Assembly (NCBI GenBank): GCA_030704615.1
Contig: CM060732.1
Coordinates: forward strand, 33,585,053-33,649,052
From: Takakia lepidozioides
Taxonomy: Eukaryota > Streptophyta > Takakiopsida > Takakiales > Takakiaceae
DNA length: 64,000 bases
Direction: 5' to 3'
Under the pieces are notes generated by a model. That model did not search any database, was not told the origin of the DNA, and saw nothing but the letters and a program-made list of their open reading frames with translations. The translations under genes and the position numbers were made by a program. Below are positions 34,451-46,477 of this stretch, piece by piece (the first letter of the stretch is position 1; the number at the start of each line of letters is the position of its first letter).

Positions 34451-34556
34451 GCCAGATTAAGGTGGCGTTGACGCCACCTTAATCTGGCTGGTCTTTTGGG
34501 TTGGAATTAAGCTCCAACATTGGCTGGGAATTAAGGTGGCATTGACGCCACCTTAA
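34451..34556. repeat. Two palindromes sharing TTAAGGTGGC-GCCACCTTAA, possible foldback element
   Basis: GCCAGATTAAGGTGGCGT (34451-34468) is followed after two bases by its exact complement (34471-34488). A second, shorter palindrome with the same core lies at 34531-34556. The two could be the termini of a small foldback or MITE-type element of about 105 bp, or two copies of one hairpin. Confidence 0.75.
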
Positions 34557-36483
34557 TGCCGAGCTTGTTTCCCTCTACTCGGCTCAAGTTTTAGGGCTCT
34601 AGCATCTCATAATTAGCCGTGAATTAGCCATTGAAAGGCTTGTTCTACGTTGATCATTATTCCTCCGAACTCTGCTTCCTAACGCATCTCTACTATTCAG
34701 CCTCTCACGCTTAGTGTTGTGTAGACATCCTACATGACAACACCTTCACTCGTCACTAATTCTGCATACTCTGTTTACAAATGCTAGAACCCTCACTTAT
34801 GCTCCTGGATTTGTGGTCACGGGGTGGTATCCCCACTGTAAGCCTTCACGGCCCAGGGTGGTTATTTTTTCCACTTATTCTAATATATTACTAGGGCCTA
34901 TGTCCCCTGTTCATTATATATATATATATATCAAAATAAGTTCATGTCAAATATAATATTCTTCCTACCGTAGTGTCTATCCGATGATAATTATATCCAA
35001 ATATATATATATATATAAACAGACTGCCAGAAAAATTGAGTTAAATTTTTTCCAATATCGGATCTTAGACATATTTGTGTGTTGCGGGACAAAGATTCCA
35101 AAAAGCATGCGAGACCTCTTCTTCAAGAAAACTTAATTAGTCCGGTAGGGCATGACGAATAACATGGGCAAATACGATATTTATAGAATGACGAACTAAG
35201 GGCCTGACCTTTTCTACTAAATCTAGTGGGAGTTTTTCTAATGAGCTTGTAATTATTTAACATTGTTTTGAGCAAATATATATTAACTTCTGATTTTTTA
35301 TTCATCAATGATCGTATGAATTATCTAACATCCAATATAATATCAAAATTTTATGTTTAGACTACTTAAAATATATTAACTTTAGGAAAGCTTATTTTTG
35401 AGTGCTTGGAAACATTGTTTTGAGCGAATATATTTTGATTTACTTCATTATATACATAATCTACTTTAAAATAATATCAAATTCTATGTTTAGATGTTTC
35501 AAGTATATTAACTATGTGTCTAAGCAAAAGAATATTTTGGCAAAATGTTTTTTGAGCCAATGGCTGAAAACATTGTTTTGAACAAATATATCCACATCAT
35601 AACATTGGGCCATCTCATGTACATACTTGCCACAATCACCACATCATGCACGGTGTAGATTCCACCTAGATCGTGAAACCTGAGAAATACAAACTATTTA
35701 CAAGTGCAAAGAGGTACGTACTTTGATCTAGGGAGGCTAGAAGCCAATGTTAGTATATGTGCTATGGTAAACTATTTTTTTAAAATAAAATACAATCAAA
35801 GATAAAATATTTTTATATTTTTATATTTTAAATAAAAGGAATGAAACACCAATATTTTTATTGAAGGGGAAAAAAGAAAACCCCGGAGGGCCATGAAGCA
35901 TACACACCTCGCGGTGAGGGACGAACCCAAGATACCTTATCAGAGAGAGAACCATCCAAGTGGATGAAAGAAGTTGGTGAGGCCCTAGAGCTATCCTAGA
36001 GACTAGACTATGGCAGAGCTCACGAGCTGCGAGAAGATCCGAGAAGGAGGAAGAATGGGGAAGGGTTTGATCCAAATAAGAGACCAGCAACTGCAAATGT
36101 GAGGATGAAGGAGCAACCAAGACATTTCATCAGGAGAGAGCGAGCTGCTCGAACTGACTGAAACGAGGAAAAAAAAAAAAAAAAAAAAAAAAAAAAACAA
36201 TGAAGACTATGCACGAGTGCAGGGTGAATTATAGAGAGATGGAAAGGAGGGAGGGGGGATTACACTAAAAGGGGAGCAGGTTTAGATGTCAGGGAGAGCA
36301 AGAGCGCAAAATAAGAAACATCTAGCTAAGTAAACGTAGCGTGTGGAGCAATCAAGAGGAGCATTGACAGTATATATGATGAGATTCAGCATATCGTGTT
36401 AAACAGTTGGTGAATCGCAAAGGGAGATCCAGGTTTCCAGATCTGCATCATTGATAGAAGAGAGGGCCGCCCCGACCGACAAA
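34557..36483. other. AT-rich intergenic DNA with tandem repeat and poly-A
   Basis: (TA)n runs lie at 34915-34930 and 35001-35018. The phrase AACATTGTTTTGAGC(A/G)AATATAT recurs at about 35264, 35410 and 35570, a repeat of about 150 bp with two to three units. A 29-base A tract sits at 36169-36197. No gene recognised. Confidence 0.6.
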
Positions 36484-38650
36484 GTTTTTTTTTTTGGACG
36501 GGGATAGAGCACTGGAGGCAGCCTTTTTGTGCAAAGCTATCGATTTTGCTTTTTCCCTAGGCCAAGGGTACAACATTTGCCAAGAAGTGCACTCTCGAGC
36601 AGGATAACCAAGCCCTGACCTGATTCACTCACTCTGTTGGTCAATTGCCATAAGCAAGTTGCGAACTTCGCTATGTTTAAACTTTGTTCCATATTAAAGA
36701 CCATATGAGATTCCACCTTTTCTTGGACAACCCCATCCCTGACTGGCCCATTTGGAGTTCCATTTCGCAGAAAATGGTGTGGTCTTGAGAATAGGAGCGA
36801 TAAGTTAGCCTTGGACAGATTTAGTTGAAAACCCCTTGAGGAGAGAGGGCTCAAAGTCCCAAGACCATTTTTTTACGGGTCAATTGCCCAAACCCATTTA
36901 AATGGCCAACCTTCCCCACCCAAAGGAATAAATAAGAGAGCCATTGCCAGCAGTGTGATCCTATACCAAGAGGAGACATTGGGGGTCGTATCTCTGTTGG
37001 AGAAGACAAGTGGCAGATATCTGGACTGGGTGGAACTGCCCGCCAGAGTAGGATAATGGGGTTGCTGAGAGAAGGTGGAGATAGTTGGAGAGTTCCAACT
37101 TTTTGAGAACGAAGCCCATGAAGTGATCTGGTTTAGAATTTGTGATGTAGATCACTTGGCCAAGGTAATTCGAACAGCAAACCCAGCTGCCGATTCTGCC
37201 TAGACCAGGGCCTGCGTTGAGGGATTGGATCCACGTATCAGGAATACTTTGAATGATATGTTGGTAGCCAGAGTTACCCCTCTGAGGGCCCATCATAGCA
37301 TTGAATTAATCAAGTGGCAAGAAGGCCTGCCCATTCCAGATATCTTTTATCTACGTGACCTTCAACCTATCCCATGCCGAAAAATTGGCTGCCAAAGCTT
37401 TTTCTATAGGGGAGGGAGTGTTAGTGTTGAGGAATAGGAATTGTCGCATTGTTTCCTTGTAAGATTGCGGGCTTTCTTTGACTAGGTGAGGCCTGAATGA
37501 ACCCAGATGCTCCATATTGCTTTCCACAAGGGAGACCCCTCGGTCTTGTGCTTAAAGCCCTGCGTGATCCATCTAAGTGATTTGTCCAATTGTTTGGTTT
37601 TGAGAGGCGAGCTATTGACCACATGTTGAAAAACGAGGTGTTTCCACCATCCCTCCTCTGGCCCCAATAGTGTGACAACCCACTTACCCAACGGAGCCCA
37701 TATTTGGTTTCCTGGGTCTATGATGCCGAGGCCCCTTTTTGTTTTTGGGAGACATATTTGAGTTCCAAGAAACTGCAGGTCTAGGGTTCTTTTCACTTGA
37801 GTCAGCACCCCAGATAAAGTTCCAGATGGTTTTCCTTATGGTACAAATTTGAGGATCAGATGGGCACCATACCAAGGCGAAGTACCAAATGCTGGCAAGC
37901 AGAATCTGGTTTGCAACCAGAGCCCTTCTAGTCAATGATAAATGACAAGAACCCCAATAGACCAGCTTCTTTTGGAGTTTGGATATGACATGATCCATCC
38001 TTTGCTCGTCGGAGAGGTTAACTCCAAAAGGGTGACCCAACAGAATGGTTACCTCTCCTTGCTGCAGCCACTTAAGGCCTAGATCATTGCCCCAGACTGG
38101 ATTTTCCCCCAACTGAGAAAGGTTTGTGGCCCCAACCTGTATCCTAGTTTACTTGAAAGCCTGATGCTTCACACAAGGTTGATAGAGATTTGTTTGCTTC
38201 CATCAAGTTAGCAGGTGTGGCTTGCAGATAGAGAACCGTGTCGTCAACAAACATTGGTCCTTTATTTGTAGCCCCCGTTGGACTGCGGCTGGAGTTGGAG
38301 CCCAACAATGTCTGGATTGTTGTCTAGGAGGTAGACAAATGAGTCAGCTACAATTAGGAAGAGAAAGGGGGCCAATGGGCAACCCTGACGGAGCGATCGT
38401 TGAAGAGTAAAGGATTTTGATATAAAACCATTTGCTGTAACCCTACTGGTTGCATTTCGAAGAAGGATCTCTACCCAACTACAGAAGTCCTGAGAAAGGC
38501 CTGTTTTTCTGAGAGTGGCAAACAACATGGGCTATTCTACCTTGTCAAAGGCTTTTTCAAAGTCCAAAAGTAACATTGCTATGGGCTGAGATGTAGATTC
38601 GGCAAAAACGGGGGTTTTTTGTACCAGCAGGATGTTGTCTAATACTTTAT
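36484..38650 (-). mobile_element. 5'-truncated LINE (non-LTR retrotransposon)
   Basis: On the minus strand RT begins at DNILLVQKT, then PIAMLLLDFEKAFDKVE with a TAG where the family has Trp, TLRKTGLSQDF, LRQGCPLAPFLFLI and, after a frame change, the catalytic FVDDTVLYLQA (about 38220-38251). The region after RT reads LLGHPFGVNL, KLVYWGSCHLSLTRRALVANQ and IWNFIWG, typical of plant LINE C-termini. It ends at a run of eleven T at 36485-36495, i.e. the poly-A tail on the element strand. ORF1, endonuclease and the RT start are absent, the usual outcome of incomplete target-primed reverse transcription. Several frame changes and stops make it inactive. Confidence 0.88.
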
Positions 38651-39889
38651 TCTTTCTCATAAATTTGCAAAAACAACTTTAATTATTAATTGTTGGGATG
38701 TATCTTTAATTTGAAAATTGGAATTTTTGTTCTATGTTTGGCCAATGGGGAATTAAATGGGACACACCGAAAAAACAAGTTGCCAATGATTTGCTTATTT
38801 TCACAATGTGTTCTTTTGTATCATTCCATTTGAGGTTAAGGCCTAAATTTTTACTGATCGGGAGCTGTATCCAATGATTCATGCCAAAGTTTTTTTACTA
38901 GCATGTTTGAAAAAAATAATTGGTCAATGCAACATATATCCTTACGTTGATGTTAGGATAAACTGAAAAATCAAAAGCTGGCCAACGAACTGTTGATTTC
39001 CACAATATGTCTTCTCTGTCTATTTTAAAGTTAAAAAGAAAAAATATCATTTTGTTTTGTTTTTAAAAATGTGCTGGCTAATGCAACACTTTACGTTGTA
39101 CGTGGAACATATTTGAAAAATCAACAGTTCGTTCGCGAACTTGTGACTACCCGGAACTGGATTGTATGGCGACCAAGACCCAGCACCGGCAGATATCATA
39201 CATTTAAATACTGATAAGGTGTCCACCTTACAAACGAAAGGCAGTTACAGTCCTTGGGGGTGAAGCGACACCATAACTTACACTTGCCGAAATCGGGAAA
39301 TGGGGGCCATAAAGCAAAATAAATTACAGACGCACAGAACTAGCAAGAAAAAAGTCAGAAAGAAAGTTACTTTGTTTCTTTAGCGTCCAGTGAATTTACA
39401 GAGCCTACTGCTCACCACACAGCCCAGGAACAGTCCCATAGATATTTACAAGTAGCACTGTACCTAACTAATGCGGGAAACTTAAGATGAAGATGCGAAG
39501 GTGAAGCTGCAAATACAATTCTACGTCAGCTCTGAAATGCTTGGCCACTTGGGCCGGATCGGGTTTGATAGAAAAGTATAGAAAACTACACGCTCCATTG
39601 TTTGTGAGGAAAAGTCCATACCAAGCTGTCAGCGATTTTCTTCGGATTCCAACAAGTTTCTGACATGTTTTATCAACAAGTTTCATGTCCTACCGTACAT
39701 TCCTCTTCACTCAAACTTGCAAGGCCTCCACATCATTCTACTGTTCACATCTAATAAGTATGATATTTTTTCCGGTTTTTCCCCATCCCCTCCCCCTCCC
39801 CTCCACTTCAGCTCTAACTAAGTACAGTAGTTGGAGCTTTGCATCTTCTGTGATGTGATGTTGCTGCGATGCAGTTGTGCCGCCTAGCC
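38651..39889. other. No gene recognised
   Basis: Short open frames on both strands (for example 39468-39686 minus) show no family resemblance. No clear repeats. Confidence 0.5.
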
Positions 39890-40015
39890 TCGAGCGTAGC
39901 TTTGTGGTAAGAGAACGATGATGGCTATCTTGAAAGTTGTGGGATCAACCCTAGAGTGGGTGGTTGGTGCTCATCATGTATACTTATCTCCATGGAGGTA
40001 GTGACAGTCCTTGAG
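39890..40015 (+). repeat. SINE-like unit with tRNA-like head, copy 1
   Basis: An A-box-like TAGCTTTGTGG (39897-39907) and a B-box-like GGATCAACCCT (39942-39952) are spaced 45 bp start to start, close to a tRNA. The body GGTGGTTGGTGCTCA then CTCCATGGAGGTAGTGACAGT follows. The same order (box B, GGTGGTTGGCGCTTA, CTCCATGGAGGT) occurs on the opposite strand at 43010-43110. Two copies with a common head and body suggest a SINE family. Confidence 0.5.
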
Positions 40016-41140
40016 GCATGCAAGTAGTTCGGGCCTAGGTGGCGGACCCCACGCAGCATGGCGGCAGCTGCCCAAGAAAGCTGCCATTGATGTGAAGTTG
40101 GAACAGGCATTATTAAGGTGGCGGACGAGCGCGAAGCTTGCATGCGACGTAGAATTCTTATGCTTGTCCAAGTGTTTGTTGCAAGATCTGGAGCAACAAA
40201 CACAACTTGGGCATATCACGTGTGGCAGCTTTCCTGGTATGACACTTAATACAGGGGAACCCTGAACAACTCGTGACTTCAGAGCTTTTCAGGCCCAATT
40301 CATACCTGAAGGTTTTCTTGACCCTGTATCATGAGCACCAACTTGCAGCATGGTTCGAAGCTAAAGATTGGTGGACTGCCTACAAAACACACGTTCATCT
40401 CGGTACAAATATTTAGATGTGTAGAACGAAGATAGTTGTTGGCGTTCTACAAACTGACCTGGAGACAAAAGGATGTCTGGATGATAGAACTAGTGAGAGA
40501 GAGAGAGCCAGACTAGAGTTGAGAAAGACGGAAGAGAAGAAAAGAAACTTTAAATAAGCATTGGAAGCTCACAAGAGCTTATGAGCCCGTTGTTTTCTCT
40601 AGCTTGCCTAGATATGGATGTCTTTCCACCTTTTTTACAGTCTCATGGCACCCATGAGGACATTGTTTCGTTTTAATCTGCTGCCTTTCCCTGTTGTTAG
40701 GAAAAAAGGCAGAAAACTAAGCTGGAGAGTCTATCGTCTCCGTTGAGACTCCCTTGAGAATGAATATGAAGTTGGTGTTGTCCTTCTAGATCTCCCTGGA
40801 GTTCTCTGAGTTTGATCATGCGAGTTATCCACCCCAAGATAGAGATCTAAGGGAACCTCATCGTTGTCTCAGCTGCTGGAGCTGATGAGGGAAAAAGCGT
40901 AGTGACCGAAGAGATTACATTCGAAAGACTTGGTTTGGTTCTATCTTCGTGATCACCGGAGAGGGTCGAGAGAGGGAGAGCTAGAAGCGAATCAGAAGTT
41001 GGTGCAATATCTAACGTCCGCCAATGACCAATACAGATGGACGGACATCTATGTGTGTGAGTGCGAGGAAATCCAGAATTCCAAGATGGAGGGGAAGTCC
41101 ACTAATTTGTGGATTACTCGCCATGTGGCTAGTTCTAGAT
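40016..41140. other. No gene recognised
   Basis: Short open frames only; a GAGA run lies near 40495-40507. Nothing supported. Confidence 0.5.
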
Positions 41141-41148
41141 GTTATTTC

Positions 41149-41846
41149 CAGTGTTGGGCGGTTATCAGGTTTTCGTGAGCTCCTCGGGTGCAGGTTCTTT
41201 GCCAATTGCCCCTTCTTTAGAACCTCCGGAGGCGGTTAAATGGACAAAAGAAAAAATTAAATAACCTGCCGGAGGCGGTTCTTTGATGTTTTCAAAAAAC
41301 CCGGTTAAGTTCAATTCCGGTTATTAAAGACCTTTGCACAGGCGGTTTTTTTGAACCGGTTCTGGAAGTTCAATATACTTCATAACCGGTAGATAACCGG
41401 CGGTCCTTAAAACGGTTATACTGCGGTCATGTAAATGAACTATTTATAAAATAAAAATTTACATATATTGAAATGATGAAAATATTTTAAAAAAAAAAAC
41501 TTAAATAAATGCCAAGCAGGGATTGACCAGCCATGCAAGATGGTTAGCCCTTGAAACTGGATCATCCAGATGATCAATAATGGACATCTTAGTTACCAGA
41601 TTGGTGTCACATTAATCTTAGTAAGGGTATATGCTGACACTATTTATTGATAACCGGGTCCTTTTTTAAGGCCATGCAATAAATAAAAAACCAAACTTGC
41701 TCGCCGGTTCTGGAAGCCCGCGGTTATCTCAACCCCTTGCCGCCGGATCTGTTTATATCCGGTTTTTTTATTTTTGCACCTCCTCAGGATATATATATAA
41801 TAACAGGCTGTTATAACCGGCCAAAGTTCATAACCGCCCAACACTG
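41149..41846. mobile_element. Non-autonomous hAT transposon (698 bp) with perfect 8-bp target-site duplication
   Basis: The left end CAGTGTTGGGCGGTTAT and the right end are perfect 17-bp inverted repeats, with the CAGTG start typical of hAT elements. GTTATTTC flanks both ends (41141-41148 and 41847-41854), the 8-bp duplication made by hAT transposase. The interior has no coding capacity and is rich in AACCGG/CCGGTT words in both orientations, as expected for subterminal transposase-binding motifs. It depends on an autonomous relative elsewhere. Confidence 0.95.
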
Positions 41847-41854
41847 GTTATTTC

Positions 41855-42780
41855 CCCTAGCCTCGTTTAATACCTTTATCGAGTCAGATCTAGTTCTTTA
41901 CTTGTGATCAGACACATGCTTATTATATTCAACTTGGCGGATCGTGAACATGGTGATGATTGCTTTCAATAGTGAGATTTGCTAAAATAACGTTATTGAC
42001 GAGGAGGCGGCACTCCCAGCGCTCCAGTGAGAAAAAGACAACTTTCTCTCTGATGCTTGTGTACAGAGAGATACTTAATTTTTGCAAGCAATGACTTGAC
42101 TTGAGAGATACCAACTGTTGAGACTGTTAGTCTTCGGAAGATGACAGCCAAACAGGACAATCCACAAATGTAATATATATTTAGTGGTTTCGTGCCGAAG
42201 TGTAAGGGTCTGTGAATAACTTGAGGTCGAACTACATTTTATAAGCACCATATATCTTGCGACAGATTCCTACGGTGATTTGGGCATGGTAGTTGGAGAT
42301 TGGCCTAGCGTAGCAAACAGATTTATAACTGACTATTCCCTGTCATTAGGACAATGAAATGTGGATCGCATGCCTACATAGGAATAGGGTTTTGTGCGGC
42401 ATTTTGGGCGAATGAGGTTGTCCAAAGTTAGAGTTTAACTGTACTCAGAGGGATCTTAGTACAGACCACTACACGCAGACATTGAAGGGACATCAAGTCT
42501 TCTAGTTAACCAACACTTGTCTGGACGACTGTAAATTCCATAGATAGTCTTGGTGACCTTGAGTTCACGACCAGTTCTCCAAAGCGGCAGTTCTCCACAA
42601 GTCAATTTTATCGTCAAAGTATAAACTAAGCTTGCTGTCAGTAGTCGTATGGACTATGGACACCTTAAACGTACTTCTGCACACTGTGGCATCTTGGAAG
42701 TTAGAAAATCTTGGGAGGTGCCTGCAGATTCCAGAACGTCATCCCACTAACTAGTAAATTGCTCAAAAGTGGTGGAGTGA
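41855..42780. other. No gene recognised
   Basis: No coding sequence or clear repeat could be supported. Confidence 0.5.
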
Positions 42781-42804
42781 GAGCTCCAGGGACCTCGATG
42801 TCAT

Positions 42805-43115
42805 CGGTGGCTCAGTCGTTATGAGGCTGGTCAAACGACCGTCAGGCCGTCTCATTAATATAGGAGCAAACTACCTTCATGCGTCAAGGACTTCGAATTT
42901 TTTTGGCATATGAAATTTACAACTACCTCCATGCAGGTAGTTTTAGGATTTTGTACATGAAGGTAGTTGCAAAGCCAAGCTGAACCTATCTGCATGGGAG
43001 TAGTTGCATACCACCTCCATGGAGGTAGTTACAGTAAGCGCCAACCACCGGGATCTACTTTCAAGGAATTGAACCCGAGAACTGTATTGCCATATCACCA
43101 TCGACCTACCACCAG
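42805..43115 (-). repeat. SINE-like unit, copy 2, with CTCCATGGAG palindromes
   Basis: On the minus strand an A-box-like TAGGTCGATGG (43098-43108) and box B GGTTCAATTCC (43065-43075) precede the same body as the copy at 39890-40015. Downstream are four variants of a palindromic CTACCTNCATGNAGGTAG phrase (42922-43030). At 42810-42830 the plus strand also has a tRNA-like GGTGGCTCAGTCGTTATGAG, perhaps another head. Confidence 0.45.
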
Positions 43116-44870
43116 ACCACAACCCATATCAATACTCCAACGTTTTTTTGATATATAAGAGAAACAGGGGAATAGGGATCCTTTTAATGTAGCGGGCCGC
43201 TGTCCCTGTCCGTCCCTGTCCCCTCTGCACCGTGCGGCCTCGTTACGACGAGGCCACACAAAATTCTGAGGCGTCATGGGTCCTCAACTTGGACTGTTTC
43301 CGCCGCCATGGGACTTCGATGGCATCAATCCTCAACATGGACTGTGTCCGCAGCCGTGGGACATGATGGACACTTGTGTCGAGCTCGCAGAATCCTACCG
43401 AAATCCAATCTTGGTAGGAATTCTGCAAATAGCTGGCCAGCAGTTACAAGAACAGATTTGTTGGGGCTTACGTGGGTTTGTCTTTCGACCCAAGCTTACA
43501 GTGTGTATCAAGTGGCCGATTGGCTAAACTCCATTCCATCCTACTACTTGTTTGTTTGCATGGAGCTTCTAACTGGCACCCATCGTAAACTACAGGTTGC
43601 GTCGTAATACTCTTTGATTGATTGGTTGATATAGGTCGTAAGTCGTAACTGGCAGGAAGTTGCATGCCAACTGTTGGCAAAGACAAAGTGTTCAGCTCAA
43701 TGTACCCCAATCCTTTCCAAAACAAAATTAAGCAACGGAAATTGGACATGTAACAGGGCTGTCCGAAGAAAGGTTGCTGTAGCATGCGGGCCCACATGTC
43801 TTGCCATCCTGTCTTTCGATGTGTCCCAAGTGGGATATGTGACTACACCATTCTGTTAATTTGATGGTTGCTTATTGTCATAGAGTATTAAGTTTGTTGC
43901 GCCCTGTACCTACCCCCCAAAGACCAGACAAAGATCACCAGGCGCTTTTCTGTCTTCAATGAAAACATTCTTCTCACCAACTACACATTCTGCTCTTCAC
44001 CCACTCCATATTTATCATTATCTTTATCTTATCTTATTTACAAAAGAGGTAAAACGGGTCCACCACCCTTGGTAGAATCGAACACCACCGCCACATCTGC
44101 GAGTACAATGTACATAGTTCTGCTATTCTCATCGGATCCCTCCTCCTGTGAATATTTTCCTTCCTTCTTGGGGAGCTTCCTGGAACCGCAACTGAATGAG
44201 CTACGGAAAGCTGCCAGTTGGGAATGTGCTTGCATCACCTGACCTCACCTCTCTTCCCAGAAGAGAGGAAGCCTATCCTGCATGCACTCCTCCAATTTCT
44301 TCCCACCTCTCCACTCCGATTCTTTGACTCAACAACATGCATACATTACGTTGTACGAGGCCTTTACTCCTCGATGTGGAGCCGTTCAACAGCAAATAAT
44401 TGGACGCGCCACCTTAACTTCCAAATCAGTCCCGCAGCCTCCGCATTCAATGTCGGAACGACAGCACGCCGTTGGCTGCGCGGTCGACTGCGCAGTCGTT
44501 CAGGCACTGCGGATTCTCTTACTATTAATTAATCTTGATTTACAGTTTAACTAAATATTATTTTGTAGTCCTACTGCACGTTACTGCGCATTGAGCTGCG
44601 GGTCTGAGGTTCAAACCCCTGTCGATGGCAGGGGAGACCCAAGGAATACCACAATCTATAATAAGCCACGGCCTGCACAATAAGAGACCATCACAAAACA
44701 AGGAAAGAAACTGTTACAAAAATATCAGCCTTTCAATCATGAGCGGGAGGCCATACCCACAAACTACAAGGTACGTAGCAGGATTCGAGCCCTGAATCAC
44801 CTGGTGGCCCTACCCACACTCGGATTCGAGGCTAAGTATGAACTCAAACTTACTAATACGTGTCCACCAT
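43116..44870. other. No gene recognised
   Basis: Open frames of up to about 100 codons overlap on both strands without family resemblance. A box-B-like GGTTCAAACCCC lies at about 44612-44623 followed by a small hairpin (CCCCTGTCGATGGCAGGGG). Confidence 0.4.
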
Positions 44871-44875
44871 CGGTA

Positions 44876-44960
44876 GGTAGCTCGGATGGACATGTAGCCA
44901 CCCAGGCGATTTGGGGTTCGAATCCTGCTGTACTGTACATTTAACGATGTATATTACGTG
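44876..44960 (+). repeat. tRNA-derived SINE-head-like sequence
   Basis: A good A-box TAGCTCGGATGG (44878-44889) and a perfect B-box GGTTCGAATCC (44915-44925), 37 bp apart, shorter than in a real tRNA. No cloverleaf is evident, so a SINE head or tRNA pseudogene. Confidence 0.4.
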
Positions 44961-45360
44961 TCGACATCTACAGCCCTGAGGGGGAAAGTTAAACTGTTAA
45001 CCCCTTTCTGAGCCATGTGGAACATATTCGCCGCCCCGTTTTGAACCCCAGAGCCCCGGCCAATGCCCTAATATCGAAGATAATTTATTTTGTTTTTGCT
45101 TTAAATTAATTTGTGATCAGCACTGCAATTGCTGCTTTAAGGGAAAAGAGCAGGAAAATTAAGGAAAACCGTACAGTAGTTGCGGCCTGACTGTGACCGC
45201 AGAGAGAGCTGCACGGTTGGTGGACTGGGCGGTCCACCGTCAACTCGCCTACCCAAGATTTAAGTTCTAAAATCTGAAAACTATTAGCCTGAAGTTACGA
45301 GTTACATAGGTCATTTTATTCCATGTGTATAAAGTATTATACTTCATAGAGAATGCATTA

Positions 45361-45386
45361 ACATATATATATATATATATATATAT
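45361..45386. repeat. (TA)n microsatellite
   Basis: About twelve TA units. Confidence 0.9.
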
Positions 45387-45639
45387 CAACATATGAAGCT
45401 AGACGTTTGTTTTGTTTTGTTTTGTAGATTTGAGATGTCCCCAAGGGCGAGGCCCCGGTGTGCCTAGCACCATTGGAATGCCCTTGACGAGGAGGGGTGC
45501 ACGGGCTTGGTCTCATGATTTTTGCACCTGCAATGTGGGAGATGTGGAATTTCAAGTACTTTGGGTCGCTGGAAATTCCCGAATAATAGCAAAGTGAGAA
45601 TTCCTGGGACAATGGTTGGAGCCTCCAGAGGAAAGATAT

Positions 45640-45860
45640 AAAGGGGAAGGTCTCCGGTTCAAATCTGGTCGTAGGCTGTGGGAAAAAAATGCATTTGGAC
45701 TTAGATGACATTGGACCCTTGGGCCAATGGCAGAGGCTACCCTAGAGGTGGCACTTGGGCCTCGGCATAAGACATGCACTTCCATACATAGGACATTGCA
45801 CTTGGGCTTAGATGGCACTTGCCAACGGCACAGGCTACCCTAGTATATATAGCATGCACC
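45640..45860 (+). repeat. Box-B-like sequence followed by a two-copy 100-bp repeat
   Basis: CCGGTTCAAATCTGG at about 45655 is box-B-like. After it the phrase GGCA(G/C)AGGCTACCCTAG occurs at about 45729 and 45828, each with a GCACTTGGGC-TTAGATG-CA neighbour, giving a period near 99 bp. Possibly another SINE. Confidence 0.35.
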
Positions 45861-46355
45861 TACTTTTTTTTTCTAAAATTCGAGATATGACTTCGATAGA
45901 TTATATTATTTGTTAGGTAGTCATGCAAATTATAAAAAGTATATTGAGATAACATATATAATGGTAATCACTGAGAGACATCCACCTACTCAACTAATGA
46001 TTAAAATAAAAATAAAAATAAAAAACTAAAGGAAAAAAAATGCGAGACAAGTTATCCAGAACGTGAATATCCCCAAAAACAAAAACAAATAGAAATGGGC
46101 CTCGGATTACAAGAAGGGGTGGTGATGAGTGCAAGGAGCGACGGGCTCTTTGAGGCTCCGCCGTCAACATCGCTGCGACCGCGGTCACAGAAATAGCGGC
46201 GATGGATCTGACGGAGGAATTTGGAAGGAGGCCGAGTTTGGGCGGGGTGATCCGACATGAGGGCATCAACGGGGCCTCAACGGTGCCGCTGCGCAGTGGT
46301 TCAGTGAGTTGGTCGTGTCCTTTGTCGTTTTGAGGCGGTCCAACGGCTCCCGCAC

Positions 46356-46361
46356 TATAAG
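46356..46361 (+). promoter_or_regulatory. TATA-like box of the GPAT gene
   Basis: CACTATAAGACC lies about 120 bp upstream of the ATG at 46478, giving a leader of roughly 90 nt. A CT-rich stretch (TTTTCTCTCTCTC, 46429-46441) sits in the presumed leader. Position supports it; no further proof. Confidence 0.4.
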
Positions 46362-46477
46362 ACCTTACCACCCCGCACTGTCTGCAATCCATGCTCTGTG
46401 GACACACACAGCTCCACACTGCTGCAGCTTTTCTCTCTCTCTAATTGAACAGCTTAAGATAGAGGGGAGCGGTAGAA

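Noticed and set aside
36003-36214. Phe-rich minus-strand frames near the poly-A tract
   Set aside because: The Phe run is only the 29-base A tract read from the other strand.
44878-44925. Possible functional tRNA gene from good A and B boxes
   Set aside because: Boxes are 37 bp apart rather than about 44 and no acceptor or anticodon stems could be paired; kept only as SINE-head-like.
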